A stretch of DNA of 50,948 bases from Pelagibacteraceae bacterium AG-359-E06 (GTDB taxonomy: Bacteria; Pseudomonadota; Alphaproteobacteria; Pelagibacterales; Pelagibacteraceae), in assembly GCA_003280495.1 (NCBI GenBank), contig QCET01000005.1:1-50948 (forward strand). The letters run 5' to 3'. The notes beneath the pieces were generated by a model. That model searched no databases and had not been told where the DNA came from. It saw only the letters and a list, made by a program, of their open reading frames with translations. Shown here piece after piece: positions 34,047-43,106 of the stretch (the stretch's first letter is position 1; each line of letters begins with the position of its first letter). The position numbers and the translations under genes are program-made.

Positions 34047-35978
34047 TTTATTATCTTTTTTTCTTTTATAGAATTTTTCTTCATTTAAAATGCTCTTATT
34101 GTCTTTAAGCCATTTATCCGCATAATTATTTGCAAGTTCTTTTTGATATGAGCTCATCTTACTCATATTTTCTGACACACGATCAGCTGTTTTAGAATTA
34201 TATTTAATTTTATTTGCAATAATAAAGTGCTTTGTGGATTGTACCAAATTTCGTGGAATGACGGAACGTTCACCCCACAAATAATATAATCCTAACATTT
34301 CGTGAGACTTATCATCACCCAAATTTGATCCTTCTACTGCTACATCAATCGCTTTTTTGTACTGTTTTTGCTTTAAATAAAGTATAGATAATCTTAAATA
34401 ACTGTCTTTAACTTTATATTTTTTTGTTTCTTCTAAAATGCTGATTGCTTTAGAAATATCTTTGTCAGGATTGTCATCATAAGCATACGTTCTTCCGATC
34501 CAATAACGTGCCTCATAATCTCCTTGCTCTGAAGCAAGCTTTAAATATTTGAGTGCCTCTTTATAATTTTTTTTTGCACCCATGTCATCACCTAACAAAG
34601 CTATTCCAGCTAAAAATTGAGCATCTATAACTCCCTTGTCAGCAGCAATTTTAGTGTAATAAAAAGATTTTTCATCGTTTTTTCCTGAATAATCCTTTTT
34701 AGCTAGAAGAATTGCCAACGCGTAAGTTCCTTGAATAATGCCTTTTTTATGAGATATTACAAAATATTTTTCAGCTAATGATAAATCTAAAGTTAAACCA
34801 TCACCATTAAAATAGGCTATACCAACATTGTATGCAGCTCTTCCATGACCCTTGTTTGCAGCTTTTAGGAACCAAGAATTAGCTTTTTGAAGATCTTTAC
34901 CCAATCTGTCATCTCTTTGGTAAAGCAAACCCATTCCATACATACAATTACTGTTACCTTTATTGGCACATTCTAACCAAACGATTTTCGCTTTATTAAA
35001 CTTTTTCTTATTAAATAAATCCTTACCTTTTTTAAATTTATCAAATAAAGCAAAAGAAGGTTTTTCCTTTTTAATAGTATATTGATCTTTTACTTCAACC
35101 TTATCAACAGATGAATAAAGACCTAATACCATAAAACAAAAAACAGCAGCTCCAAATGAAGCATATATTGAAGTCTGATTAGTTTTTTTCGATTTTTTAA
35201 TTAATTCTGGATCAGGACTGTAATTAAAGTCATCTATAATTTTTTTTTCTTTTATAGAAGCAGGTTGATTTTCATCATAAATTTCCTCATCATATCTTTC
35301 TGAATTATCGTTTAACGATCTTGAGCCTACACTAACAAGTCCATAAGCAATTGCTCCAATAATTAAAGGAGAGACTTTTGATATAGGTCCAGGAAGAAAA
35401 GGTGTAATATTAATGCCAACCCAAGATAATGCAAAATCGGCAAAAGCAAAAATACCCAATGCATACCCCAGCATCAATGATAATTTTTCTAATGGCGTAT
35501 GATTTTCACCACTATAACCTTCAACTACTTTGCTTTGATTTTGAATGCTATTTTCCAAAACAGCTACCTGAGTCTCTACTTCGTCAACAATCTCTTCATT
35601 TATAATTTTATCTTCTTCCACCTTTTTTTCTTTTTTAGTAACTCGTTTTTTTTTAGTCTTAGTTTTAGATTTTGGTCTTGAGAAGATTTCTTTATCTACT
35701 TGTTCATCTACATTTTCTTCAACAACTTTATTCACCTCTTCCAAAGTTGTTTTTTCAACAATATTCTCGTCTAATATTTCTTTCACATTTTCTTTTTCTG
35801 TTTGTGAAAATAATGTTTTAAGTTCTTCGATTTCTGTTACTGATTGCCATTTCCCTCTTAAACCTTTTTTAACTTGAGTAGTTTTTTTTATGATACCGTC
35901 CTTTATTAATGATTTTACGGAGTCTATTGAGTTTACTTTTAATTGTTCACCATTTTCTTTTTTGAAAATATAAATCAT
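34014..35978 (-). CDS. GYF_2-like / SEL1-repeat membrane protein (operon gene 6)
   Basis: A 654-residue protein ending the operon. The N-terminus (MIYIFKKENGEQLKVNSIDS, then LIKDGIIKKTTQVKKG) resembles the GYF_2 or DUF4339 adaptor fold. A long acidic and lysine-rich linker follows, then helices near 165-215 and 275-295. From about residue 310 on come SEL1-like repeats: KGNSNCMYGMGLLYQRDDRL, GHGRAAYNVGIAYFNGDGL, GVIDAQFLAGIALLGDDMG, GDYEARYWIGRTYAYDDNP. SEL1 repeats bind partner proteins. It starts three bases after the coiled-coil gene and may link the complex to a target. Confidence 0.78.
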   Translation of the reverse strand: MIYIFKKENGEQLKVNSIDSVKSLIKDGIIKKTTQVKKGLRGKWQSVTEIEELKTLFSQTEKENVKEILDENIVEKTTLEEVNKVVEENVDEQVDKEIFSRPKSKTKTKKKRVTKKEKKVEEDKIINEEIVDEVETQVAVLENSIQNQSKVVEGYSGENHTPLEKLSLMLGYALGIFAFADFALSWVGINITPFLPGPISKVSPLIIGAIAYGLVSVGSRSLNDNSERYDEEIYDENQPASIKEKKIIDDFNYSPDPELIKKSKKTNQTSIYASFGAAVFCFMVLGLYSSVDKVEVKDQYTIKKEKPSFALFDKFKKGKDLFNKKKFNKAKIVWLECANKGNSNCMYGMGLLYQRDDRLGKDLQKANSWFLKAANKGHGRAAYNVGIAYFNGDGLTLDLSLAEKYFVISHKKGIIQGTYALAILLAKKDYSGKNDEKSFYYTKIAADKGVIDAQFLAGIALLGDDMGAKKNYKEALKYLKLASEQGDYEARYWIGRTYAYDDNPDKDISKAISILEETKKYKVKDSYLRLSILYLKQKQYKKAIDVAVEGSNLGDDKSHEMLGLYYLWGERSVIPRNLVQSTKHFIIANKIKYNSKTADRVSENMSKMSSYQKELANNYADKWLKDNKSILNEEKFYKRKKDNKLSNPINHSPK

Positions 35979-35981
35979 TAT

Positions 35982-37646
35982 TTAACCTGGAAATTCTATT
36001 TTACCTTTTTGTGAAACAACATATGTTGGGCCAATTTTCTGTAGTTTGGCATTCATTCTACAGGTAAATATTGAACCTGATGCTACATCAAATATTCCTC
36101 TGAAATCTCTTTGGGCTTTCTCAAAATCAAGATTCATGTAGGTCGACATATTTTGTTTAACTGCTATTCCTGGCAATGCAATTGATTGATCCTGAAGATC
36201 AACAACCCAAATTTCAGCCTTTTCAAATGACCTTTGGGAAGGAACAATAATTGTTTTTCCTCCATCCTGTCTTTCCTTTCTAGAAAAACCTTTAGCTTTC
36301 CACTTTGATAAAAAAGACGCTACTAATTCAAAATTATCTAAAGTATTTAAATAATCAGATATAACTTCTTCATAAGGATTTGTTTTAACTGACTCTGATT
36401 TTTTTGAGTCTCTAGATAAACTAGATGCTCTCCTTTGTGACACATTTGACCGACTTAAATTTGAAGCTAAATTTGAGAATTGTTGGCTTGAGGATTTTTT
36501 TAAATCATCAATCTGATCAAGTAATTTATCTTGGAAATCCTTTAATTCTTTAACTTTTTTTGAAGTTGATAAATACATAATTAAAAAAACAACAAACAAA
36601 ATAAAGAAAATAAAAGAAAGAACAGAAACTAAATAACTTCCATAACTTTCAAAAAAACCCTTTTCTTCAACTACGGTATACTTTATCTGATCATCTGAAT
36701 CTTTGTCTAATTCACTGATATTTAATAAGTATTTTTCAAGATTACTTTCCAATTCTTTAGACGCTTTTTCAATATCATTTAAATCTTTTTCTTGTCGTGA
36801 ATAGTCCGCAATTTTTTTTCTATTCTTTTTTGAATTATCTAAAGATGTTTTCTTTTCTTCAATTTCATCAATAAGCTTATTATATCTATCTATATTTTTG
36901 GCTAATTTTTTCTCAAATAATTTTAAATCATCATATTTCTTTTTGTAGTTTTGAAGAAACTTTTCTACAAAATCTTTTTTTACAGCATAGTCTTTTGGTG
37001 CAGGGTTTGGCATAGATGATACGAAATTATTTAAATTAAGAATTTTGGCATCAAACTCTTTTGTAAAAATCATTAATTTATCATTGTAATCATTAAATTT
37101 TTTTTCATATTCTTCTTTTTTATTGTTAATTTTTACAATAAAATTTGTTAATTCTTCAGTCAGCTTTTGAGTAACTTGTATATCTGTAGCATTTAATATT
37201 TGTATTTTTTTTTTATCCGCAAGTTCAAAATCTATATAATCAGTTGGTATTTTATATTTAATACTTTTTTCAAATTTCAAAAGAAAGGTATCATCAAAAT
37301 TAAGTTTTTTATCGTTTAAAGTTTTTTTCTTATTTTCAAAAGCTTTTTTAAATAATTTTGTATTATCTTTATCTAAACAAAAATATTTACTCAGGTTTTT
37401 GGATTTTGATCTAATTTCTTTGTCAATTTTTTTATAAATAGTAATTGATCCACTAGTTCGGGTACCGCTCGTTAAATTTTCGCAATAATTTTTACTTTTT
37501 AAATTCTTTAAACTAATTTTTGTGTCATTTTTTTTTTCTTTATTTTCTATTTTTTTATCATCTTTAGATTTAGTTTCACCTTGAGAATATGAAACTATTG
37601 AAAGACTAATAAAAATAATAAAGATAGTGAATAAAATTTTTCTCAT
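35982..37646 (-). CDS. membrane-anchored coiled-coil protein (operon gene 5)
   Basis: A 554-residue protein with a signal peptide (MRKILFTIFIIFISLSIVSY), a long lysine- and glutamate-rich, probably coiled-coil periplasmic part (about 30-330), one strong membrane helix near 335-362 (YLVSVLSFIFFILFVVFLIM), another short coil (KVKELKDFQDKLLDQIDDL), and a compact C-terminal domain (from about 420, ending GPTYVVSQKGKIEFPG). The layout could carry a signal between periplasm and cytoplasm. It overlaps the ATPase gene by one base. No family is recognised. Confidence 0.7.
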   Translation of the reverse strand: MRKILFTIFIIFISLSIVSYSQGETKSKDDKKIENKEKKNDTKISLKNLKSKNYCENLTSGTRTSGSITIYKKIDKEIRSKSKNLSKYFCLDKDNTKLFKKAFENKKKTLNDKKLNFDDTFLLKFEKSIKYKIPTDYIDFELADKKKIQILNATDIQVTQKLTEELTNFIVKINNKKEEYEKKFNDYNDKLMIFTKEFDAKILNLNNFVSSMPNPAPKDYAVKKDFVEKFLQNYKKKYDDLKLFEKKLAKNIDRYNKLIDEIEEKKTSLDNSKKNRKKIADYSRQEKDLNDIEKASKELESNLEKYLLNISELDKDSDDQIKYTVVEEKGFFESYGSYLVSVLSFIFFILFVVFLIMYLSTSKKVKELKDFQDKLLDQIDDLKKSSSQQFSNLASNLSRSNVSQRRASSLSRDSKKSESVKTNPYEEVISDYLNTLDNFELVASFLSKWKAKGFSRKERQDGGKTIIVPSQRSFEKAEIWVVDLQDQSIALPGIAVKQNMSTYMNLDFEKAQRDFRGIFDVASGSIFTCRMNAKLQKIGPTYVVSQKGKIEFPG

Positions 37647-40600
37647 TATATTTTAATTTTATTTTCTATAATTTTATAAATAAGTTCTTTAATCGAAATT
37701 ATAAATAATGGTTCAGTAACTGCAGAATTTTTCATTAATTCATCTGTAGAAACTTCACCACCGCCCGCTTTGCTATCATCAATTAATTTTTGTAATCTAG
37801 ATTTTGTATTTACAAGTTCAGCATTCATTGATCCAATCATATCATTTTTAAACTTTGTGGTAACATTCGGTTTTATCTTGCATGTAGCTTGTAGTAATTC
37901 TAAATAACTTTCTAACTCTGAAAGTTTACTTATTCTCCAAGTTTTTTCAGCAGGATCGAGCTCAGATAACAAGGAAGACGATTTTCCACCAATTGTAATT
38001 TGTTCACCAAGAACAACTTCGTTGGATTTTTCTTTTACATTTAAATCTGTTGCGCCTTCAGTATTAACTAAAAGTCCATGAGAAACTTCATGTTTTGGAA
38101 ATTTTGTAAATTCAAATGAAATTGATTTAAATACCCCTTTAGTAGCTTTTTGAACTAACTTTGCAATACCTGCTTGCTCTTCTTCATCTTGAAAAATAAT
38201 TTTATACAAAGAGCTAGCTTTTCCACCTAAACAAATTTTTAAACCTGAAGATAAAGATTTTTCGAAATTTCTAGCTTCAACAAGATGGTTAATAACATTG
38301 GAAATATAATAAAGGATGCCTGAAAGAGCTATTTCGCTTACATCTCTTAATTTTTTTCCTGTATCAGAACCGCTTACAATCTCAAATCTACTAGAAAAAG
38401 CCTTTGAAAATTCTGGACTATTCACTAATAATTCAATACCATTTTTAATTTTTTCTTCATCGCTCTTAATCGTTTCTAAATCATCAAATGTTGATTGTAA
38501 TAACTCATCATTTCCTGAAATTTCTTGGACTAGAGGTAAATTGTTACTTAAAAATTTAATCAAAACATCTCTACCAGCAAGTTGAAAAGAGTTTCTCCAT
38601 ATTAAATTTAAATTTTGCCATATTGATACATCTGAAGTTCCACCACCAATATCAATAGTCACAACATTTTCTGTAAAAGAAGTTTTTTGACCTGAGGCAA
38701 AGTACAGTGCGCTAGATAAACTTTCAGGACGATATTTTGCAACAGAATTCACTGCTTCTTCATTTAAAAAAGCAATATTAATTGATCGTTTAGATATACT
38801 CTTGAATGCTCTGTACTGATCATTTGAAAAGGCTTCTGGATATGAAAAATTAAAGCTTAAATTTTCTTTACGAATACCTTTTGCAGCAGCTTCAGCAGCT
38901 GCTTGAAGAACTACTTGGGATAAGAAATACTGAACTTTAACCCTATCTTGCTCAGCTTGAGACCATTTTAAATTAAATTTTAATGGTCTTTGATTGTCTG
39001 GCAAATCCTGAATAGCAAACAAGACCTGGTCGACGTAATAAATAAAGTTACTTCTAAATGGATAATTTTCCAAAGTTGTCTCTTTGTTAACTCTTTCTCT
39101 AAGAATAGTCATAAAGGGAATATCTACTTTTTGTGCAGGAACAAACTCTTTATGAGCTTGTACTATCTCGTCAATATCATCCTGGGTATTACCTGGAATG
39201 TAAGGAATATTAATATGTTCATCAAAATTTAAAACTTTAGGATCGTTTGCATTCTCTTTAAAATAAACACATGAATTTGAAGTACCAAAATCAATTCCAA
39301 TAGCCCATTGATTAGAATTTTCATTAACTTTTTTAGGTTTAGGAAAAATGATCAAACCAACATCAAGGCTTTTCTGTTGAGTTACAACTGAGCACATAAC
39401 TGCTTCAGGTGAAGATTTTAATACTTTTAATTCAGTCACAGTAGATGATTCTTCAATTGGAACGTCAATACCTACTGTAACGTGGTTATCTCCTAGATCT
39501 TTACAGAATTTTACTTTATCTGCACCATTTAGTTTAAGAAGTCGATCTCTAATATCAGAAACAGCAAAAATATTATTTGGAACAATGTTAACTTGATTGT
39601 TTCCATCGTAAAACAAATAATACTGATCCCAACTATCGCTTGCAAAATCAGGCCAAGAACTAAAGGCATTAGGAACAGTTCTATTTTTTACTATATCTTT
39701 TGCTTTATAAGATTTTTCTAAATTGTAACGAATAGTATTTCCGTTACCACTTACCAGCTCAAGAATGATACTAGCCTTATAGTTTTCTCCATCCTCAATT
39801 AATGAAAAATTGTTAATAATTTTTGATGGCTCATAAAAAAGCATAAAATTTGATTTGATTGGATATGCATACTGGTAATTATTTAATTTTCTGTGTTCCT
39901 TTAACGAGCTGACGTCAGATGGAAAAATACATAATTTTTCAGTAAAAATATCCTCAGGCTGCAAATATAAAAAACCTTTGTCTGCGCATGACGTTCTAAT
40001 TTCATCGTGAAGTTTAGGTTGTTGTTTGATTGAGTTTAACGAATAATTATCCCATACTATAAGTTCAGATAATGATTTACCAGTCGATTGAGAAATTTTA
40101 AAATCAGCAAAAATAGCTCCTTTAATTTCATTGGCAAACTCTGGTCTTGGCGTTAATCCTAGATCAAAACTATCTTTTCCACCTGTTTCTCCAATAAAGA
40201 CGTCGGTTACTCGATCATAAATTGGCTGTGGAGGAAGGTTTAAATTTAAATTTTGTCTGGAATACCCTGATACTCGAGATGCACTTGCTAAACTTTGACA
40301 ATCATTTTTAAAATTCTTTAGTTGTAACATAACGGCATTTAAAACTTGCGTATTTTGTGCTGTTACACCTGAAATACTATTGATTAAATTTTCCAAGTAA
40401 TGACCTAAAATTGCATAATGCTCGTTTGTTATATTTTTGCACTTACATGGATTTTGCAAATAACCATCAATATACCAAGGTAAGTTTTGTAAATTTTTTA
40501 CTCCTGTATAATCTTTAGATGCTGCAAGTATTGTATAGGGATTAAATATTGCAATAGGATCGTTGTTAAATTCCAGCAAACCTAATGTTGACCAATCCTG

Positions 40601-41026
40601 TCCTTGAACCATTGTATCTTGTGGAAGTACATCAACTAAAATTTTTGCAAAATCCCTATAATCATTTTGACCTTGTGCAGCAACTGAAAAAGGATTATTT
40701 TTTAACTCATTCAAATTAATGATCTTTGAAGAAAGTTTATAAACATGACTGTAATATGGAGCTAATCCAACAAGCGCTAAAGTGCCTCTCCATTCATTAA
40801 TGGTGGTTTTAACTTCGTTTAATAATCCATTCCTTACAATTAATAATCTTGCCCAAACATCAGGTACAGAATTTAAATCGGTATGAATATTGTCAGATTT
40901 TGGAATTTTTAATCCATTCGCTAATTGAGCTAAAAAATTATAATCTTCAACTTTCCATTCGCCTGATGAGGATAAGTTTGGTACTTGGTTAGCTTCGTGA
41001 AGCGGCGGAAGTAATTTTTTAACCAT
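37646..41026 (-). CDS. large Hsp70/actin-fold ATPase (operon gene 4)
   Basis: A protein of about 1126 residues. The first half is unassigned (KFKNDCQSL and NIFAVSDIRDRLLKLNGADK are examples). The second half has the actin/Hsp70 nucleotide motifs: phosphate-1 AIGIDFGTSNSCVYF near 580, phosphate-2 VVTIDIGGGTSDVSIW near 790, and an adenosine-type CLGGKASSLYK near 935. It should bind and hydrolyse ATP in the cytoplasm. Its size and layout recall SrfB-type proteins, but this was not tested. ATG at 41026 lies two bases after the tubulin-like stop and is preferred over a TTG 12 bases upstream. Confidence 0.8.
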   Translation of the reverse strand: MVKKLLPPLHEANQVPNLSSSGEWKVEDYNFLAQLANGLKIPKSDNIHTDLNSVPDVWARLLIVRNGLLNEVKTTINEWRGTLALVGLAPYYSHVYKLSSKIINLNELKNNPFSVAAQGQNDYRDFAKILVDVLPQDTMVQGQDWSTLGLLEFNNDPIAIFNPYTILAASKDYTGVKNLQNLPWYIDGYLQNPCKCKNITNEHYAILGHYLENLINSISGVTAQNTQVLNAVMLQLKNFKNDCQSLASASRVSGYSRQNLNLNLPPQPIYDRVTDVFIGETGGKDSFDLGLTPRPEFANEIKGAIFADFKISQSTGKSLSELIVWDNYSLNSIKQQPKLHDEIRTSCADKGFLYLQPEDIFTEKLCIFPSDVSSLKEHRKLNNYQYAYPIKSNFMLFYEPSKIINNFSLIEDGENYKASIILELVSGNGNTIRYNLEKSYKAKDIVKNRTVPNAFSSWPDFASDSWDQYYLFYDGNNQVNIVPNNIFAVSDIRDRLLKLNGADKVKFCKDLGDNHVTVGIDVPIEESSTVTELKVLKSSPEAVMCSVVTQQKSLDVGLIIFPKPKKVNENSNQWAIGIDFGTSNSCVYFKENANDPKVLNFDEHINIPYIPGNTQDDIDEIVQAHKEFVPAQKVDIPFMTILRERVNKETTLENYPFRSNFIYYVDQVLFAIQDLPDNQRPLKFNLKWSQAEQDRVKVQYFLSQVVLQAAAEAAAKGIRKENLSFNFSYPEAFSNDQYRAFKSISKRSINIAFLNEEAVNSVAKYRPESLSSALYFASGQKTSFTENVVTIDIGGGTSDVSIWQNLNLIWRNSFQLAGRDVLIKFLSNNLPLVQEISGNDELLQSTFDDLETIKSDEEKIKNGIELLVNSPEFSKAFSSRFEIVSGSDTGKKLRDVSEIALSGILYYISNVINHLVEARNFEKSLSSGLKICLGGKASSLYKIIFQDEEEQAGIAKLVQKATKGVFKSISFEFTKFPKHEVSHGLLVNTEGATDLNVKEKSNEVVLGEQITIGGKSSSLLSELDPAEKTWRISKLSELESYLELLQATCKIKPNVTTKFKNDMIGSMNAELVNTKSRLQKLIDDSKAGGGEVSTDELMKNSAVTEPLFIISIKELIYKIIENKIKI

Positions 41027-41028
41027 AA

Positions 41029-42540
41029 TTAAATACAAGATCTAAATAGCGTATCAACAAAACTACCTAAACCACTTTGCTCCTTAACTTTTTTTAAATA
41101 ACTTAAATTTGCCATCACATCTCTTAATGAACTATTGTAACTGTCATAAAATAAGTCCGTAAACTGCTTCTTTTGTTCATTCGTTAAGTTTTCACTTAAT
41201 TTAATCCTATCGCTAAATTGCTTTGGATCATAATTAACAATTGAACGAGCATCTGTAAGATTAAACTTTTGACCTGATCCTCTCTCTGAAGATAAATTCA
41301 AGTCAGATAACCATTTAATGACATCTATAGATAGCTCTTTTAAATCACTCAATAATGCTTGCTTTTCTTCAGTACCTAGATTTACATCACTACGATTTAA
41401 ATGTCTTTTAAACCAATTTTCATTTGTAAATTTTTTCCAATTACGCTTTGTTAAAGATGGAGCAAATAACCAATGATATGAATAGGCAAATTTAAAGAGT
41501 TGAACAATTTTCTCTTTTGCATCAATTTTAGATGAGATATTGGGAAGATCAGACCATCTAAATTCATTATCCTCACTTTTTCCTATATGTAAGATTTGTT
41601 GATTGCCTAACATCTTGTTTTCTTCGTCAAAAAATCTTAGTGCTCCTAATGCTCCATATAATTCTGGAATTAGTGGAGGGTTGTTTTGTAAGTTTCCACC
41701 AATTTTGAAATTATCTAATTTCATTAAAGGCTCCCATCCTACAACATAAACCTGATCAAAAATCTTTTGATGCTGAAATAACTTTGAATAATATTCCAAT
41801 GCACCGCGTGTTTGATCTAAAAATTCATCAGGTGAGGCATGTATTTCATTAAAATCATCTGGAACTTTGTAATTAAAGTAAGGTAACAAAAGAGCTCCAC
41901 CGATATGAACATTACCAGTTACATTCATATCATTTTGGATATTTTTAATTTTTCTTGCAATATTTGGAAAACCAGATGCCCCTGTTCCTCCAAAGATAGA
42001 GCTAATTAAAAATATTCTAACCTCTTCTCCGCCTCTTGCCTTTTCAAGTGCTGAATAAATATTTTGCCAAAAAGACTCATCTTGTTCATTAACTGACGCG
42101 AGCATTGCAGCAGCCCCTATATTCGGTCTTGCTCTAAAGCCTTCTGATAGATTTTGCTCTCTTTCCTGAGTATCGTATAAACAATCAACCAAACCTTTAA
42201 GTTCAGGTTTTAATAGTGCATAATTAATAACTTCGGATAACTTAGGATCGGCATCTTTTAATGGTAACCACAAAGCATCATTTTTATTTACTGTTATTTG
42301 AGTTTTAAAAATATCGCTTTCAATACTAACATCATCTTTTCCCGTTGTTCTTAAGCGCTCTCTTAAATCAATATATTTATTTAATAAAATTTTAGATTTA
42401 CTGACATTTCCATTTGCTTGGTCTTGATCTACCATACCAACCCAAAGATGTTCAGGACCAAGTCCAGCAATACAAGAATGCAAAATACCTTCTAAACATT
42501 TAGCTCCAGTACCACCAATAGAAATTAAAAAATTTTTCAT
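41029..42540 (-). CDS. tubulin/FtsZ-like GTPase (operon gene 3)
   Basis: A 503-residue protein with the tubulin-superfamily N-terminus: FLISIGGTGAKCLEGILHSC, an aspartate in WVGMVDQDQA, and the glycine-rich phosphate loop SSIFGGTGASGFPNIARKI, equivalent to GGGTGSG. It belongs with the divergent tubulin_2/FtsZ-like families rather than cell-division FtsZ. Makarova and Koonin (2010) described such families, one with a vWA partner, as candidate membrane-remodelling machines. It should polymerise or switch with GTP in the cytoplasm. It overlaps the upstream membrane-protein gene by one base. The T7-loop residues were not assigned by eye. Confidence 0.82.
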   Translation of the reverse strand: MKNFLISIGGTGAKCLEGILHSCIAGLGPEHLWVGMVDQDQANGNVSKSKILLNKYIDLRERLRTTGKDDVSIESDIFKTQITVNKNDALWLPLKDADPKLSEVINYALLKPELKGLVDCLYDTQEREQNLSEGFRARPNIGAAAMLASVNEQDESFWQNIYSALEKARGGEEVRIFLISSIFGGTGASGFPNIARKIKNIQNDMNVTGNVHIGGALLLPYFNYKVPDDFNEIHASPDEFLDQTRGALEYYSKLFQHQKIFDQVYVVGWEPLMKLDNFKIGGNLQNNPPLIPELYGALGALRFFDEENKMLGNQQILHIGKSEDNEFRWSDLPNISSKIDAKEKIVQLFKFAYSYHWLFAPSLTKRNWKKFTNENWFKRHLNRSDVNLGTEEKQALLSDLKELSIDVIKWLSDLNLSSERGSGQKFNLTDARSIVNYDPKQFSDRIKLSENLTNEQKKQFTDLFYDSYNSSLRDVMANLSYLKKVKEQSGLGSFVDTLFRSCI

Positions 42541-43106
42541 TACAAGTTACCTGGAAGTTTAAAAGCTAAAAAGACTGAGCTTCTGTTATGTCTAGCAGTG
42601 CCTAACAAAACAATTAAATAATACATTAATACATAAAAAACTGACAAGCCAATTGTTAATGTAAATGCTCCTTCACCAGATATATATTGAGAACCTAAAA
42701 AAGAGTCTCCACTAAAAAAAACGAATGTACATAAAATAATTAATATGGCAGTAAATACAGCTGAATTAATAATCCAGTATATACTGTAAATTTTTGATTT
42801 GCCTGGCCCGTCAACATTTAAAAAATGTGAAATCACTACCCATCCAAAACCAAATATTAAAGTAGTAGCTAAACTAGTTACAATTGAATAACCAAATACA
42901 TTGCAAACGGGCCCAGCCGCATCTGCAAGTGGGGTCCCTTGAGACTCTATCTCATCAGTAATTATATGATTACCTAAAAAATTAATTGTCCCACCTTCCA
43001 CGGGATTGCTGAACAATAGAGTTGAAAAAGAAATACTTATAAACCCAAAAACTGCAGCTATAATTCCAGGATAAATTAGTGATTTGATTAAATATTTTAT
43101 TTTCAT
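42540..43106 (-). CDS. small multi-span membrane protein (operon gene 2)
   Basis: A 188-residue inner-membrane protein with about four helices: LIYPGIIAAVFGFISISFST, VTSLATTLIFGFGWVVISHF, VFTAILIILCTFVFFSGDSF and TLTIGLSVFYVLMYYLIVLL. The first loop contains NFLGNHIITDEIESQGTPLA and PVCNVFG. No family is recognised. It overlaps vWA by 4 bases and the tubulin-like gene by 1, so it is probably the membrane base of the machine. Confidence 0.72.
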   Translation of the reverse strand: MKIKYLIKSLIYPGIIAAVFGFISISFSTLLFSNPVEGGTINFLGNHIITDEIESQGTPLADAAGPVCNVFGYSIVTSLATTLIFGFGWVVISHFLNVDGPGKSKIYSIYWIINSAVFTAILIILCTFVFFSGDSFLGSQYISGEGAFTLTIGLSVFYVLMYYLIVLLGTARHNRSSVFLAFKLPGNL